Position numbers and translations under genes: made by a program
NCBI GenBank assembly: GCA_028282485.1
Contig: JANQHU010000042.1
Span: 1 to 8,354, forward strand
Direction of reading: 5' to 3'
Length of the DNA: 8,354 nucleotides
DNA from: Bacillota bacterium
Lineage (GTDB): Bacteria; Bacillota; UBA4882; UBA8346
Notes under the pieces: model-generated
Databases searched by the model: none
The model's input: only the letters and a program-made list of their open reading frames with translations
Told to the model about the DNA's origin: nothing
In this document: in pieces, positions 1 to 6,618 of the stretch
Numbering within the stretch: the stretch's first letter is position 1
How the letters are laid out: each line of letters opens with the position of its first letter

Positions 1-397
1 CTTTATTTCCTGAGTTTTGCATTTGATTAATAATAAAAAACCAAAATACTAAAATGAGAATAAAAAATCCTAAATTTGGTAATATCAACGCCCACCAACC
101 ATTTCCCGAATTGGAAAACGATACTTTCACACCTTTTTCTTTCAAAAGATTGTAGTATAATTCCGGATGATCAACTGGCCCATTAATACTATATTTACTA
201 CCATCGTTTAAATGGCCGCGAATCATTCCGTCATTATTATTGATAACGGCATCTTTAACCTTTTCCGCCTCCACCAACTCAACAAACTTATAAAAAGATA
301 AATTTTTAGGCTCCTGCGGATTAAACAATTTTGTAGCTACAGCAATGGCTACTATAGCTAAAACAATATAAATTATAATATCTCGAGCTACTTTCAA
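1..397 (-). CDS. ftsH: ATP-dependent zinc metalloprotease FtsH, N-terminal part (cut by window edge)
   Basis: FtsH is a membrane-anchored hexameric AAA+ protease that extracts and degrades membrane and short-lived cytosolic proteins. Only the first 132 codons are present; the AAA and protease domains lie beyond the left edge, so no Walker or HExxH motif can be checked. The visible part has the FtsH layout: TM1 at about residues 6-23, an extracytoplasmic domain at about 25-100 (starting NPQEPKNLSFYKFVELVE), and TM2 at about 103-124 (LILPNLGFFILILVFWFF). The start is a TTG at 397-395 with a strong GGAGGGAGG Shine-Dalgarno about 10 nt upstream; no ATG lies nearby in frame. It follows tilS by 80 bp, as in many Firmicutes, but hpt, often found between them, is absent. 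Assignment rests on N-terminal topology plus gene order; confidence is high though not absolute. Confidence 0.85.
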   Translation of the reverse strand, partial: MKVARDIIIYIVLAIVAIAVATKLFNPQEPKNLSFYKFVELVEAEKVKDAVINNNDGMIRGHLNDGSKYSINGPVDHPELYYNLLKEKGVKVSFSNSGNGWWALILPNLGFFILILVFWFFIINQMQNSGNK

Positions 398-447
398 TAA
401 ATATGAACCTCCCTCCGGTAGGTAAAGCTATTTTTGCCATGGTAATT

Positions 448-476
448 ATTATAACACAGGAAAATTATTTATACAA
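448..476 (-). promoter_or_regulatory. Probable sigma-A promoter of ftsH
   Basis: Reading the minus strand, TTGTAT (476-471) and a perfect TATAAT (453-448) are separated by exactly 17 bp. The -10 is preceded by TGT, giving an extended -10 (TGTTATAAT) that would compensate for the weak -35 (3 of 6 matches). The -35 lies just after the tilS stop codon. Predicted transcription start is near 441, leaving a leader of about 44 nt that includes the ftsH ribosome binding site. No terminator is visible between tilS and this promoter, so readthrough from tilS is also possible. Confidence 0.6.
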
Positions 477-477
477 C

Positions 478-1863
478 TTAATTTAAAACAAAGTGCCAAA
501 TATTCTTTTTATTTTGCGAAATTTTAAAATCATCATTGATCCGATAGCCACCTACCCAAATAATTTGCTCCTGGGCATCAACTACCAAAGGAATCTTATG
601 TCTCTGCCGTTTGGATATTTTTTGATTAACAAAAAAATCTTGTAATTTTTGAACTCCCTGGATCCCCAAAGGCTTAAAAGCATCACCTTTTTGCCAAAAA
701 CGAACCTTTAACGGAAAAACAGCTTCTTTTAAATCTAAATACGCCTCCCTCTCGCTAATATTCTTCCAATCTATTGGTAAGTCGGCTGCTTCAACTTTTA
801 TACTACAACCTATTGAAGTTATTTGGGTGACTCCAGGAACTTTCAAAGGATATGTCTCACTGTCTTTGGCTTGATTTTTTGTTTTAATTTTTTTCAAGAA
901 AATCAAAGTATGATTCTCGCGAAATACCTTAATCTTTTCTCGCAGGCAGGCACTTGTAAATTGATAATTTTCACTATTAATCCTTGTTCTTAAATCTAGC
1001 AAAGCAGTATTTTCTAAGGAAAGCGTCGTCTCTAAACCAGCGGTAATCTCTTTAAGTAAATAATATTGTTCATAGTTGTGTAATTGTAAAAAAAAGGCTA
1101 TTCCAACCCGACACTCCCCTTGATTAAAAAAAACATCCTTTTCTTTATAAACATCCATCTGTTTTTTCATAAAATCTTTTTGTTCTGCTGCTAATAAAGC
1201 TATTCTATTTAAGGACTCCTGAAACTTGGGATTAAAGTTTGCTTCGATAAATGGTATTAAGTCATGCCTAATTTTATTTCGATTATAGATTTTTTTGGTA
1301 TTAGAAGAATCCTCAAGCCAGACTAAATTATTGCTTTTGACATATTCCTCGATTTGAAAGCGGGATATCTCTAATAACGGTCTAATTACTTTTTGGTTCC
1401 GCGAAATTGGGATTCCTGCCAAGCCATCAATTCCAGAACCTCGCAGCAGTCTATAAAAAACGGTTTCCGCTTGGTCATTCTGATGGTGGCCTAAAGCGAT
1501 ATAATCGCCTCCAATCTCTTGGCAATATTCTTCAAATATTTGGTAACGCAATTCTCTGGCCGCTATTTGCAGTGATTGCTTTTTATGCTGTAATTGACCT
1601 CTTAAATCGACTCGCACTATTTTAGGAATAACCTGCCACTCCATAGCTAGCTTTTCTAAAAATGCTTCTTCCCGTTTATTTTCTTCCGGTCGTAGGCCAT
1701 AGTTAACATACAAGGCCCACAACCGCAGCTTGTACTCTCGTAAATTTTTTAAAATATGCAACAAACAAACCGAATCTATTCCTCCTGAAAAACCGACAAT
1801 AATCCGGCTGTTTTTATGAAAAAGATGATGTTTTATAATCGTTTGTCTCACTTTTTCCAGCAA
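478..1863 (-). CDS. tilS: tRNA(Ile)-lysidine synthetase TilS
   Basis: TilS uses ATP and lysine to convert C34 of the CAU-anticodon isoleucine tRNA to lysidine, so that it reads AUA as Ile; it is cytosolic and normally essential. At 461 aa it has the usual length of the long, three-domain form. The N-terminal PP-loop ATPase domain carries SGGIDS at 26-31, HHQNDQAET at 126-134, the RLLRGSGIDGLAGI block at 138-151, RPLL at 161-164, and the EDSSN...RNKIR block at 184-199. The C-terminal TilS domain is clear at about 385-448 (QKGDAFKPLG, KLQDFFVNQKI, WVGGYRI). The start is TTG at 1863-1861 with a GAGGAGG Shine-Dalgarno (1880-1874) about 10 nt upstream; an ATT immediately before it is a less likely start. 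It lies 138 bp after spoIIE and 80 bp before ftsH, a standard Firmicutes neighbourhood. Confidence 0.96.
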   Translation of the reverse strand: MLEKVRQTIIKHHLFHKNSRIIVGFSGGIDSVCLLHILKNLREYKLRLWALYVNYGLRPEENKREEAFLEKLAMEWQVIPKIVRVDLRGQLQHKKQSLQIAARELRYQIFEEYCQEIGGDYIALGHHQNDQAETVFYRLLRGSGIDGLAGIPISRNQKVIRPLLEISRFQIEEYVKSNNLVWLEDSSNTKKIYNRNKIRHDLIPFIEANFNPKFQESLNRIALLAAEQKDFMKKQMDVYKEKDVFFNQGECRVGIAFFLQLHNYEQYYLLKEITAGLETTLSLENTALLDLRTRINSENYQFTSACLREKIKVFRENHTLIFLKKIKTKNQAKDSETYPLKVPGVTQITSIGCSIKVEAADLPIDWKNISEREAYLDLKEAVFPLKVRFWQKGDAFKPLGIQGVQKLQDFFVNQKISKRQRHKIPLVVDAQEQIIWVGGYRINDDFKISQNKKNIWHFVLN

Positions 1864-1880
1864 AATAAGATGGCCTCCTC

Positions 1881-1891
1881 TTTATGATAAA
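1881..1891. repeat. Palindrome TTTATGATAAA, copy 1 (tilS leader)
   Basis: This 11-base sequence is a perfect 5-1-5 inverted repeat (TTTAT, G, ATAAA) directly next to the tilS Shine-Dalgarno. An identical copy stands at 5881-5891 upstream of the carboxypeptidase gene. It could be a small operator or chance in AT-rich DNA. A -10-like TATCAT inside it was considered, but the implied transcription start would fall within the ribosome binding site. Confidence 0.3.
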
Positions 1892-1913
1892 GAATTGTTC
1901 TTGAAACTCAATT

Positions 1914-1922
1914 ATTTTACCA
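1914..1922 (-). promoter_or_regulatory. Candidate extended -10 promoter of tilS
   Basis: The minus strand reads TGGTAAAAT at 1922-1914, an extended -10 with 5 of 6 hexamer matches. The -35 position at 17 bp spacing falls in the T-tract of the spoIIE terminator and does not resemble TTGACA. Predicted start near 1907 would give a leader of about 44 nt that retains the tilS ribosome binding site. A second candidate, TTGAGT (1911-1906) with TATCAT (1889-1884), would start transcription inside the Shine-Dalgarno and is less likely. Confidence 0.4.
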
Positions 1923-1935
1923 TAAAATATTTTTT

Positions 1936-1970
1936 AAAAAAACACCAGTCTTTAAAAATACTAGTGTTTT
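1936..1970 (-). terminator. Rho-independent terminator of spoIIE
   Basis: On the minus-strand transcript, AAAACACUAGU (1970-1960) pairs with ACUGGUGUUUU (1949-1939) as an 11-bp stem with one U-G wobble and a 10-nt loop. A run of seven U (1942-1936) overlaps and follows the stem base. The spoIIE stop is about 31 nt upstream. Read from the plus strand, the same stem contains a C-A mismatch, so the structure favours minus-strand termination. Confidence 0.75.
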
Positions 1971-2001
1971 AACTAAAAAATTTATTTAAATTTCAAGAGC
2001 A

Positions 2002-4428
2002 TTACCATTTTTTCATAATTTGTAAGACAATAATTGATAAATCATCTTTCGGGCTACCACCTTGTCTTTTTAAAGCTAAGTTTAATAAATGTTCCCCCAG
2101 GGATTCCGGGCTCATCACGTCGATTTCCTTTAGTGCCTCTTTAATCCATTCTTGGTCGTTTTTTAAATCTTCCTCTTTTTGATCTAAAACTCCATCGGAA
2201 ATCATAATAATATAATCGCGATTTTGTAAGTTAAAAACCGTGCTCTCTGCTTCAATGGAGTTTAAAATTCCAGCCGGTAGGGAGGTTGATTTAACTTCAA
2301 TAACTTCATTAACCCTTTTAATGTAGGTAGTGGCGGCTCCAATTTTAATAAATTCGGCTTTGGCATTAAAAAGATTAATAAGCGCCAAATCTACGGTAGC
2401 AAAAGATTCTTCCGGAGAATGGACTAATAAAATAGAATTTAACATCTTCACGGCGAATTCCCGATCAATCCCGGATTCTAAAAAACGTTCTAAAATGGAA
2501 ACTGTAATATTACTTTCTTGAGAAGCTTTACTGCCGTGCCCCATTCCATCACTTAAAATGCCGATAAAATAACCATTTTTTAATTCCCTTAAATTATAGT
2601 TATCTCCCGATCCTTCATTCCCATCTTTTGCTATTTTATAAGAAGCTGTTCGGATTTCAAACTGTCTAGCCGGAACCAAGTAATAGGTACAAAAACCATT
2701 TTCAGCTTCACATTGTCTCTCCCAAACCATATAGCGCTGCCTTAAAATGCCACTTACCAAAGGGCTAGCTACACAGTGACAGATCCGACCGCGGCTACAA
2801 GGTTTTTGTGTGATTTTTACTTCAAACTGATTTGGCTTCCCATAAGACATTATACTAAGATCCTCTAGGTTGATTCCCGACACTTTCAAATTATACCGCA
2901 ATCTTTCTTCTGCCTCCAACTTAAAAGCTACATCCGTAGAAATCTCATTTGCTAAATTTCGAATCACCATAGCTATTCCTTTCAATTGATTTTTCGCAAA
3001 ACCTTTACTTTCATCTAATTTTTTCTGCCAATAATAATTAGTCTGATATTTTTCAAATAAATCATTAATAGTTGCGATTAACTTATAGTGTTTAAAGCAA
3101 GATTGAGCCAATCTCCCCTTGATCTGATTAATGTTTACTTGTCCATATAACTCCGCTAAACTAATCAAATCAAATAGCTCCCGATAAGTCATATAAAAAT
3201 GCTCCCCCCAACAATTATCGTAACCGATGCATTGTCGGCAATTAATCGCACAAATTTTATCTAGTAATGAATATAAATCCATTCGGGTCGAAGGACTATT
3301 TTGTTTAACTGCTGCATTTTGGGTAAAACTTTTTGCCAATTCCGAAAAAATATCCGACATATTATGCAGTCTGGCTAAAAAAAGCTCCCGTAACCGCTTT
3401 TGGACTTCTGCAAAGTGATAATTTTTGAGTTCATTAGGAAAATAAAGAGAAAATCTAGCCAACATTCTTTTGGGTAATAAGAAAAATATTACAATTCCCA
3501 ATAACCAAGGGACAGGATGCCAAATTGGGGCCGTGGTCAACTCGATCCGGGCTAGATACATAATCATAATTAACCCAAAACTTGAAGCTACAGCTACTCC
3601 GCTTTTACCCCAAAAACGAAAGAAACCACCCAAAAGTCCGGCGGTTCCAAATAAAGCAATAGCCATAATGATATTATGATTAAAGATTCCCACCACCAAG
3701 GCACCAACAATACCAACAACCCCTCCAACTCTACCTCCACCTAAGTAACCAGCAACTAAAATTAAAAGAAGCATGCCGATATCGATTATGGCTACTTCAT
3801 GAACAGTTAATCCGAAAGTCCCTCCTAAAGCAAAAAAGACTAGCAGCAAAATTCCAAATTGGGATACTTTATTATTATATTTAAAAGGGTTTTTAAGAGC
3901 TTCGCGTACTTTTTCAAATATTAAAGCCACTGCAATCCCTAGCAGTATTTCAATAAATAAATTAAATGTAGAAATATTTTTTATTATCGGTAAAAACGAA
4001 GTGCCTACTTTCAACATAATCCAACTTAAATAAAAGACTGGTTGCCGAAATTTTGTTTTTAATCTCCACAGATTAGTATTATTTATTAAAACTACTAGAC
4101 CCAAAATAGCTACCGTAATCAGACTCTCCCAAAGCCCTTTTATGCTAAAAATACCTCCAAAAACGCCTGCGAGAATCATCCAGCGAATTGCTTTTTGACG
4201 ATTTTTATTAGCTAAAAAAAAGGCTTCTCCAATGATACCAACTTCCCCGATTATCAAAAAGCGACTTAGCAAAAAAGCGCATAAAAAGTACAAAAGCTTA
4301 TTTAATACTTGATCTAGATTAATCTGAAATTGCTTGAGTTCTGATAAGGATTTACCCGGAGAAACTCTGACTTTAGCCGCTGCTTTCTGTTGATAAGTTT
4401 TTTCTTTAGAAGCTAATTGTTTTAACAC
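2002..4428 (-). CDS. spoIIE: Stage II sporulation protein E, membrane PP2C-type serine phosphatase
   Basis: SpoIIE dephosphorylates SpoIIAA (the anti-anti-sigma factor) to release sigma-F in the forespore, and associates with FtsZ at the polar septum. The 808-aa product is close to the B. subtilis protein (about 827 aa). Residues about 43-320 hold roughly ten hydrophobic segments. A middle regulatory/oligomerisation region (about 330-590) is cysteine-rich (C393, C397, C400, C406, then C544, C550, C552, C573, C580). The C-terminal PP2C domain (about 590-805) shows SGDN (D609), LSDGMGHG (D627), EESFATVDLALI, SLPAGIL, ISDGV (D745) and KDDLSI (D795/D796), matching the metal-binding aspartates of the family. 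The start is GTG at 4428-4426: an in-frame TAG immediately precedes it, so no longer start is possible; GGGG at 4441-4438 is a modest Shine-Dalgarno. It has its own Spo0A-type promoter and a downstream terminator. Confidence 0.97.
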   Translation of the reverse strand: MLKQLASKEKTYQQKAAAKVRVSPGKSLSELKQFQINLDQVLNKLLYFLCAFLLSRFLIIGEVGIIGEAFFLANKNRQKAIRWMILAGVFGGIFSIKGLWESLITVAILGLVVLINNTNLWRLKTKFRQPVFYLSWIMLKVGTSFLPIIKNISTFNLFIEILLGIAVALIFEKVREALKNPFKYNNKVSQFGILLLVFFALGGTFGLTVHEVAIIDIGMLLLILVAGYLGGGRVGGVVGIVGALVVGIFNHNIIMAIALFGTAGLLGGFFRFWGKSGVAVASSFGLIMIMYLARIELTTAPIWHPVPWLLGIVIFFLLPKRMLARFSLYFPNELKNYHFAEVQKRLRELFLARLHNMSDIFSELAKSFTQNAAVKQNSPSTRMDLYSLLDKICAINCRQCIGYDNCWGEHFYMTYRELFDLISLAELYGQVNINQIKGRLAQSCFKHYKLIATINDLFEKYQTNYYWQKKLDESKGFAKNQLKGIAMVIRNLANEISTDVAFKLEAEERLRYNLKVSGINLEDLSIMSYGKPNQFEVKITQKPCSRGRICHCVASPLVSGILRQRYMVWERQCEAENGFCTYYLVPARQFEIRTASYKIAKDGNEGSGDNYNLRELKNGYFIGILSDGMGHGSKASQESNITVSILERFLESGIDREFAVKMLNSILLVHSPEESFATVDLALINLFNAKAEFIKIGAATTYIKRVNEVIEVKSTSLPAGILNSIEAESTVFNLQNRDYIIMISDGVLDQKEEDLKNDQEWIKEALKEIDVMSPESLGEHLLNLALKRQGGSPKDDLSIIVLQIMKKW

Positions 4429-4486
4429 CTAAACCATCCCCGTAATCAATATTTAGATATATCTGTTTTTATTTCAAAATTAATTG

Positions 4487-4499
4487 CTAGATCATCTAG
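4487..4499. repeat. Palindrome CTAGATCATCTAG in the spoIIE leader
   Basis: A perfect 6-1-6 inverted repeat lies about 7-19 nt downstream of the predicted spoIIE transcription start. A second perfect palindrome, AGATATATCT, is at 4455-4464. Position suits an operator, but palindromes this short arise by chance in AT-rich sequence, and no known regulator consensus was recognised. Confidence 0.25.
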
Positions 4500-4512
4500 T
4501 AGCACGGGTTTT

Positions 4513-4546
4513 AGTATAACATTTTTGAAAAATTATTTTTGTCGCT
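4513..4546 (-). promoter_or_regulatory. Spo0A-activated type promoter of spoIIE
   Basis: The minus strand has TATACT (4518-4513) preceded by TGT, an extended -10. The -35-like GCGACA (4545-4540) has 4 of 6 matches to TTGACA but sits 21 bp away instead of 17. Overlapping it, the plus strand reads TTTGTCGCT (4538-4546), 7 of 9 matches to the Spo0A box TTTGTCGAA and containing its TGTCG core. In B. subtilis, spoIIE and spoIIG promoters have the same features: sigma-A hexamers 21-22 bp apart with 0A boxes over the -35. Predicted start is near 4506, giving a leader of about 78 nt. The box orientation and activation are inferred. Confidence 0.65.
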
Positions 4547-4623
4547 TTTTAGAATTTTTAAATATTTATTTTTCTTAAATTTTCTTTAAAATATAGAGTA
4601 ATTGTTTTTATATGGAGATTTAG

Positions 4624-5838
4624 TTAAAATTTGATTTGAGACCAGTCCCTAATCCTTTCCCAAAAACTTTTTTGTGGTAAAACATTATTTTTAGTGATTA
4701 GATCCACTCCTTCCACAAACCTTCCCCCATATGAAAAACTAATCTTTCCCCATTTTTGATAAGCTCTTACCGGAGCTACAAGTTCCTGTTGGTCAAGTTG
4801 AACCTTTTTAATAATCTGCCCTACTTCTTTTTTTCTTACAATGGCACTTAAATTAGTTCGAGGATATAGTTTAACACTACTTTTCCTCCCGTCTAGAACT
4901 GGTAACGTAGCCACCGCTTCCCGACTATCAGCAATTTTTAAGGAGCTAAACTCATTAAAAGCATATTCTAAAAGCCGAGCCGAATCATTCCACCGATCTC
5001 GGGAATTGAGCACTACCGAAATAAACTGGTTGCCGTTACGAGTAGCTGAAGCTACCAGACAATGTCCTGCTTCGTTGGTAGTCCCCGTCTTCACCCCATC
5101 AGCACCTTCCAAACACCACAGTAGTTTATTAGTATTTTTGATATTTACTTCTTTGAGACTTTCTTCCCAATGCAAAATATTAGTTTTTTGTTTAACTAAT
5201 CCGGCAAAATAAGTATTATTCAACCCATATCTGGCGATTATGGCCAAATCAAGCGCGGTAGTATAATGAGAAGGCGCCCTGAGCCCATGAGGATTACGAA
5301 AATTAGTATTTAAGGCTCCAATTTCTTTTGCTTTTAAATTCATTAAAGTAGCAAAATCAGCCACACTTCCGGATACTCCCTCAGCAATGGCTATGCTACC
5401 ATCATTACCCGAACGAAGCATGGTTCCTTTTAAAAGCTCTCTGAGGGTTAAAACATCTCCGGATCGCAGCCAAATAGTAGAACCTCTTGTACCGGCAGCC
5501 AAATTACTAACCTGAATTTTTTGGTTTAAATTGCCTTTTTCTAAAGCAACAATTGCGGTCATCATTTTGGTAGTACTAGCCGGTGCTCTTCTTTCATCGG
5601 GATTTTTAGCGAATAAAACAGCTCCTGTTTTCCCTTCAATTAAAACCGCGGCACTAGCCCGAATTACTGGCCCTTTTTCAAAACCGGGCAAAAAAACCAA
5701 AGGTGGAAATTGCTCCCGCGTTTTATAAAAATTATTATCAACTAGCTTAGTCTGGTTATTCGCGAGCAAAAATAAACCTAAAAATAGTAACAATCCGGTA
5801 ACCAAGATACTTCTTTTCGATAATAATAAAATACTCAT
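4624..5838 (-). CDS. Penicillin-binding D-alanyl-D-alanine carboxypeptidase (peptidase S11, DacB/DacF type)
   Basis: The enzyme removes the terminal D-Ala from peptidoglycan pentapeptides outside the cytoplasmic membrane, limiting cross-linking. All three active-site motifs are present: SxxK as STTK (S88, K91), SGN at 143-145 and KTG at 250-252. An N-terminal hydrophobic segment (about 11-26) serves as signal peptide or anchor. The catalytic domain spans about 60-285, and a PBP5 C-terminal-like beta domain about 305-382. The last residues (SFWERIRDWSQIKF) could form an amphipathic membrane-attaching helix as in PBP5. The 404-aa length suits the family. The ATG start has GGAGG (5850-5846) seven bases upstream, which a leader hairpin can mask. 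Placed between a GerMN gene and spoIIE, it may be a sporulation-linked paralogue like DacB or DacF, but the sequence alone does not decide which, so no symbol is given. No convincing terminator follows it. Confidence 0.93.
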   Translation of the reverse strand: MSILLLSKRSILVTGLLLFLGLFLLANNQTKLVDNNFYKTREQFPPLVFLPGFEKGPVIRASAAVLIEGKTGAVLFAKNPDERRAPASTTKMMTAIVALEKGNLNQKIQVSNLAAGTRGSTIWLRSGDVLTLRELLKGTMLRSGNDGSIAIAEGVSGSVADFATLMNLKAKEIGALNTNFRNPHGLRAPSHYTTALDLAIIARYGLNNTYFAGLVKQKTNILHWEESLKEVNIKNTNKLLWCLEGADGVKTGTTNEAGHCLVASATRNGNQFISVVLNSRDRWNDSARLLEYAFNEFSSLKIADSREAVATLPVLDGRKSSVKLYPRTNLSAIVRKKEVGQIIKKVQLDQQELVAPVRAYQKWGKISFSYGGRFVEGVDLITKNNVLPQKSFWERIRDWSQIKF

Positions 5839-5843
5839 GTACT

Positions 5844-5872
5844 CCCCTCCACTTCAAAACCTATGTGAGGAG
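5844..5872 (-). promoter_or_regulatory. Leader hairpin that would mask the carboxypeptidase ribosome binding site
   Basis: In the minus-strand transcript, CUCCUCAC (5872-5865) can pair with GUGGAGGGG (5852-5844), giving eight pairs (one G-U) with a single bulged G and a 12-nt loop. The right arm contains the whole GGAGG Shine-Dalgarno of the carboxypeptidase gene. Folding would therefore reduce translation. Whether this is a real switch or a coincidental anti-Shine-Dalgarno match is not settled by sequence. Confidence 0.4.
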
Positions 5873-5880
5873 CTAGTCCG

Positions 5881-5891
5881 TTTATGATAAA
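5881..5891. repeat. Palindrome TTTATGATAAA, copy 2 (upstream of carboxypeptidase gene)
   Basis: Identical to the 11-base palindrome at 1881-1891. Here it overlaps the U-tract of the preceding terminator and lies 43 bp before the carboxypeptidase start. Its minus-strand TATCAT might act as a -10, but no -35 is visible at 16-18 bp. No other clear promoter was found for the carboxypeptidase gene. Confidence 0.3.
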
Positions 5892-5921
5892 AAAATAAAA
5901 CCCAATTTGATCTTAGGTTTT
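5889..5921 (-). terminator. Rho-independent terminator after the barrel/GerMN operon
   Basis: On the minus-strand transcript, AAAACCUAA (5921-5913) pairs with UUGGGUUUU (5905-5897) as a 9-bp stem with one U-G wobble and a 7-nt loop. It is followed by A and seven U (5895-5889). It sits about 55 nt beyond the GerMN stop. On the plus strand the stem has a C-A mismatch and no following U-run, so it acts in one direction only. Confidence 0.75.
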
Positions 5922-5976
5922 AAAAAAAAATAATTTTCAGCGCTTCGAAAAACACCGCTATAAAACATGGTAAAAA

Positions 5977-6579
5977 TTACTTTTCTGAATCAACTTGCAA
6001 AACACTTCGAGAATCAACAAACTGATCACTATATTTAAACTCTCCCGTCAAATCAAGGTGTCCCGCCAATGACTCTACTCCTTGGCCTTCAATCAAAATT
6101 TTGACTCGAAAAACATCCGGAAACTTAGTCAAGGTATTTACCAAAGCATTTACAACTAAGACTTCACCTTGGGAACCAGCATTTAGCTGGGTAGCTTCTC
6201 GACTCAAATTTACTGTTGCCAAACCATCGGCTACGGTCAAATTTAAGATTCGCGTCTCTTTAGGAAATAGGGGTGAATAGCCCTCCAATTCTTTCGGACC
6301 AGCAATTAATAATTCTAAGGCTTTACGTCGTAAGTCTCCTACACTACTAGCAACCTGATAAACAATTGGTTTTAAATAAAATTTATTATCAGCATAAAAA
6401 GGAAAAAAAAGACTAATTTGCTGATAAGCTGTTCGTTTTTGGAGGTGCTGATTTGTTTCTCTTAATTGGTGGTTTTTCTGTTGCAATTCTTTCAGGGACG
6501 CATTCCCGGTTAAGAATCCGCAAATAAACAACAGCAGACTTCCCACCACTAAGAAAACTATCCAAAAAAATTTTTTCAT
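5977..6579 (-). CDS. Membrane-anchored protein with a single GerMN domain
   Basis: GerMN (named after B. subtilis GerM) is a small extracytoplasmic domain found in sporulation, germination and cell-wall proteins; its biochemical role is not well defined. This 200-aa protein has an N-terminal transmembrane segment (about 4-24), a short polar, probably coiled-coil stretch (about 28-50), then a GerMN domain (about 55-185). Supporting landmarks are RRKALELLIAGP (84-95), LTVADGLATVNLS (114-126), EVLVVNALVNTL (139-150), and VKILIEGQGVESLAGHLDL (159-177). GerM itself has two such domains; here there is one. C20 sits in the hydrophobic segment, but the preceding residues do not make a good lipobox, so a TM anchor is preferred. 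ATG at 6579 has AAGGGGTG eight bases upstream. It begins 39 bp after the barrel gene and ends at a terminator, so the pair is probably cotranscribed. A sporulation role is suggested, not shown. Confidence 0.85.
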   Translation of the reverse strand: MKKFFWIVFLVVGSLLLFICGFLTGNASLKELQQKNHQLRETNQHLQKRTAYQQISLFFPFYADNKFYLKPIVYQVASSVGDLRRKALELLIAGPKELEGYSPLFPKETRILNLTVADGLATVNLSREATQLNAGSQGEVLVVNALVNTLTKFPDVFRVKILIEGQGVESLAGHLDLTGEFKYSDQFVDSRSVLQVDSEK

Positions 6580-6618
6580 TTTTGGTCACCCCTTTTCTTT
6601 TGGCAACTCTTCAAACCA

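Noticed and set aside
1464..1490. TilS HHQNDQAET differing from the common HHxDDQxET
   Set aside because: Asn at this position is seen in related PP-loop enzymes, and all other TilS motifs are intact, so it is not evidence of lost activity.
1884..1911. TTGAGT/TATCAT pair (16 bp spacing) as the tilS promoter
   Set aside because: Transcription would begin around 1877, inside the Shine-Dalgarno, leaving the message without a usable ribosome binding site.
4540..4623. Terminator after the carboxypeptidase gene
   Set aside because: The stretch is A/T-rich with no stem containing G-C pairs before a U-run, so readthrough into spoIIE remains possible.
4841..5212. Plus-strand open frame of 123 aa opposite the carboxypeptidase gene
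   Set aside because: It lies wholly inside a gene with intact SGN and KTG active-site motifs, has no recognisable domain, and is best explained as an antisense shadow. The same applies to the shorter plus-strand frames within tilS and spoIIE.
5922..5976. Possible first terminator after the GerMN gene (AGCG...CGCT before a run of nine T on the minus strand)
   Set aside because: Only four pairs with a 13-nt loop, and the T-run is separated from the stem; the hairpin at 5921-5889 is much stronger.
6500..6579. Lipoprotein signal in the GerMN protein (C20)
   Set aside because: The residues before C20 (L-F-I) do not fit a lipobox; a transmembrane anchor explains the segment better.
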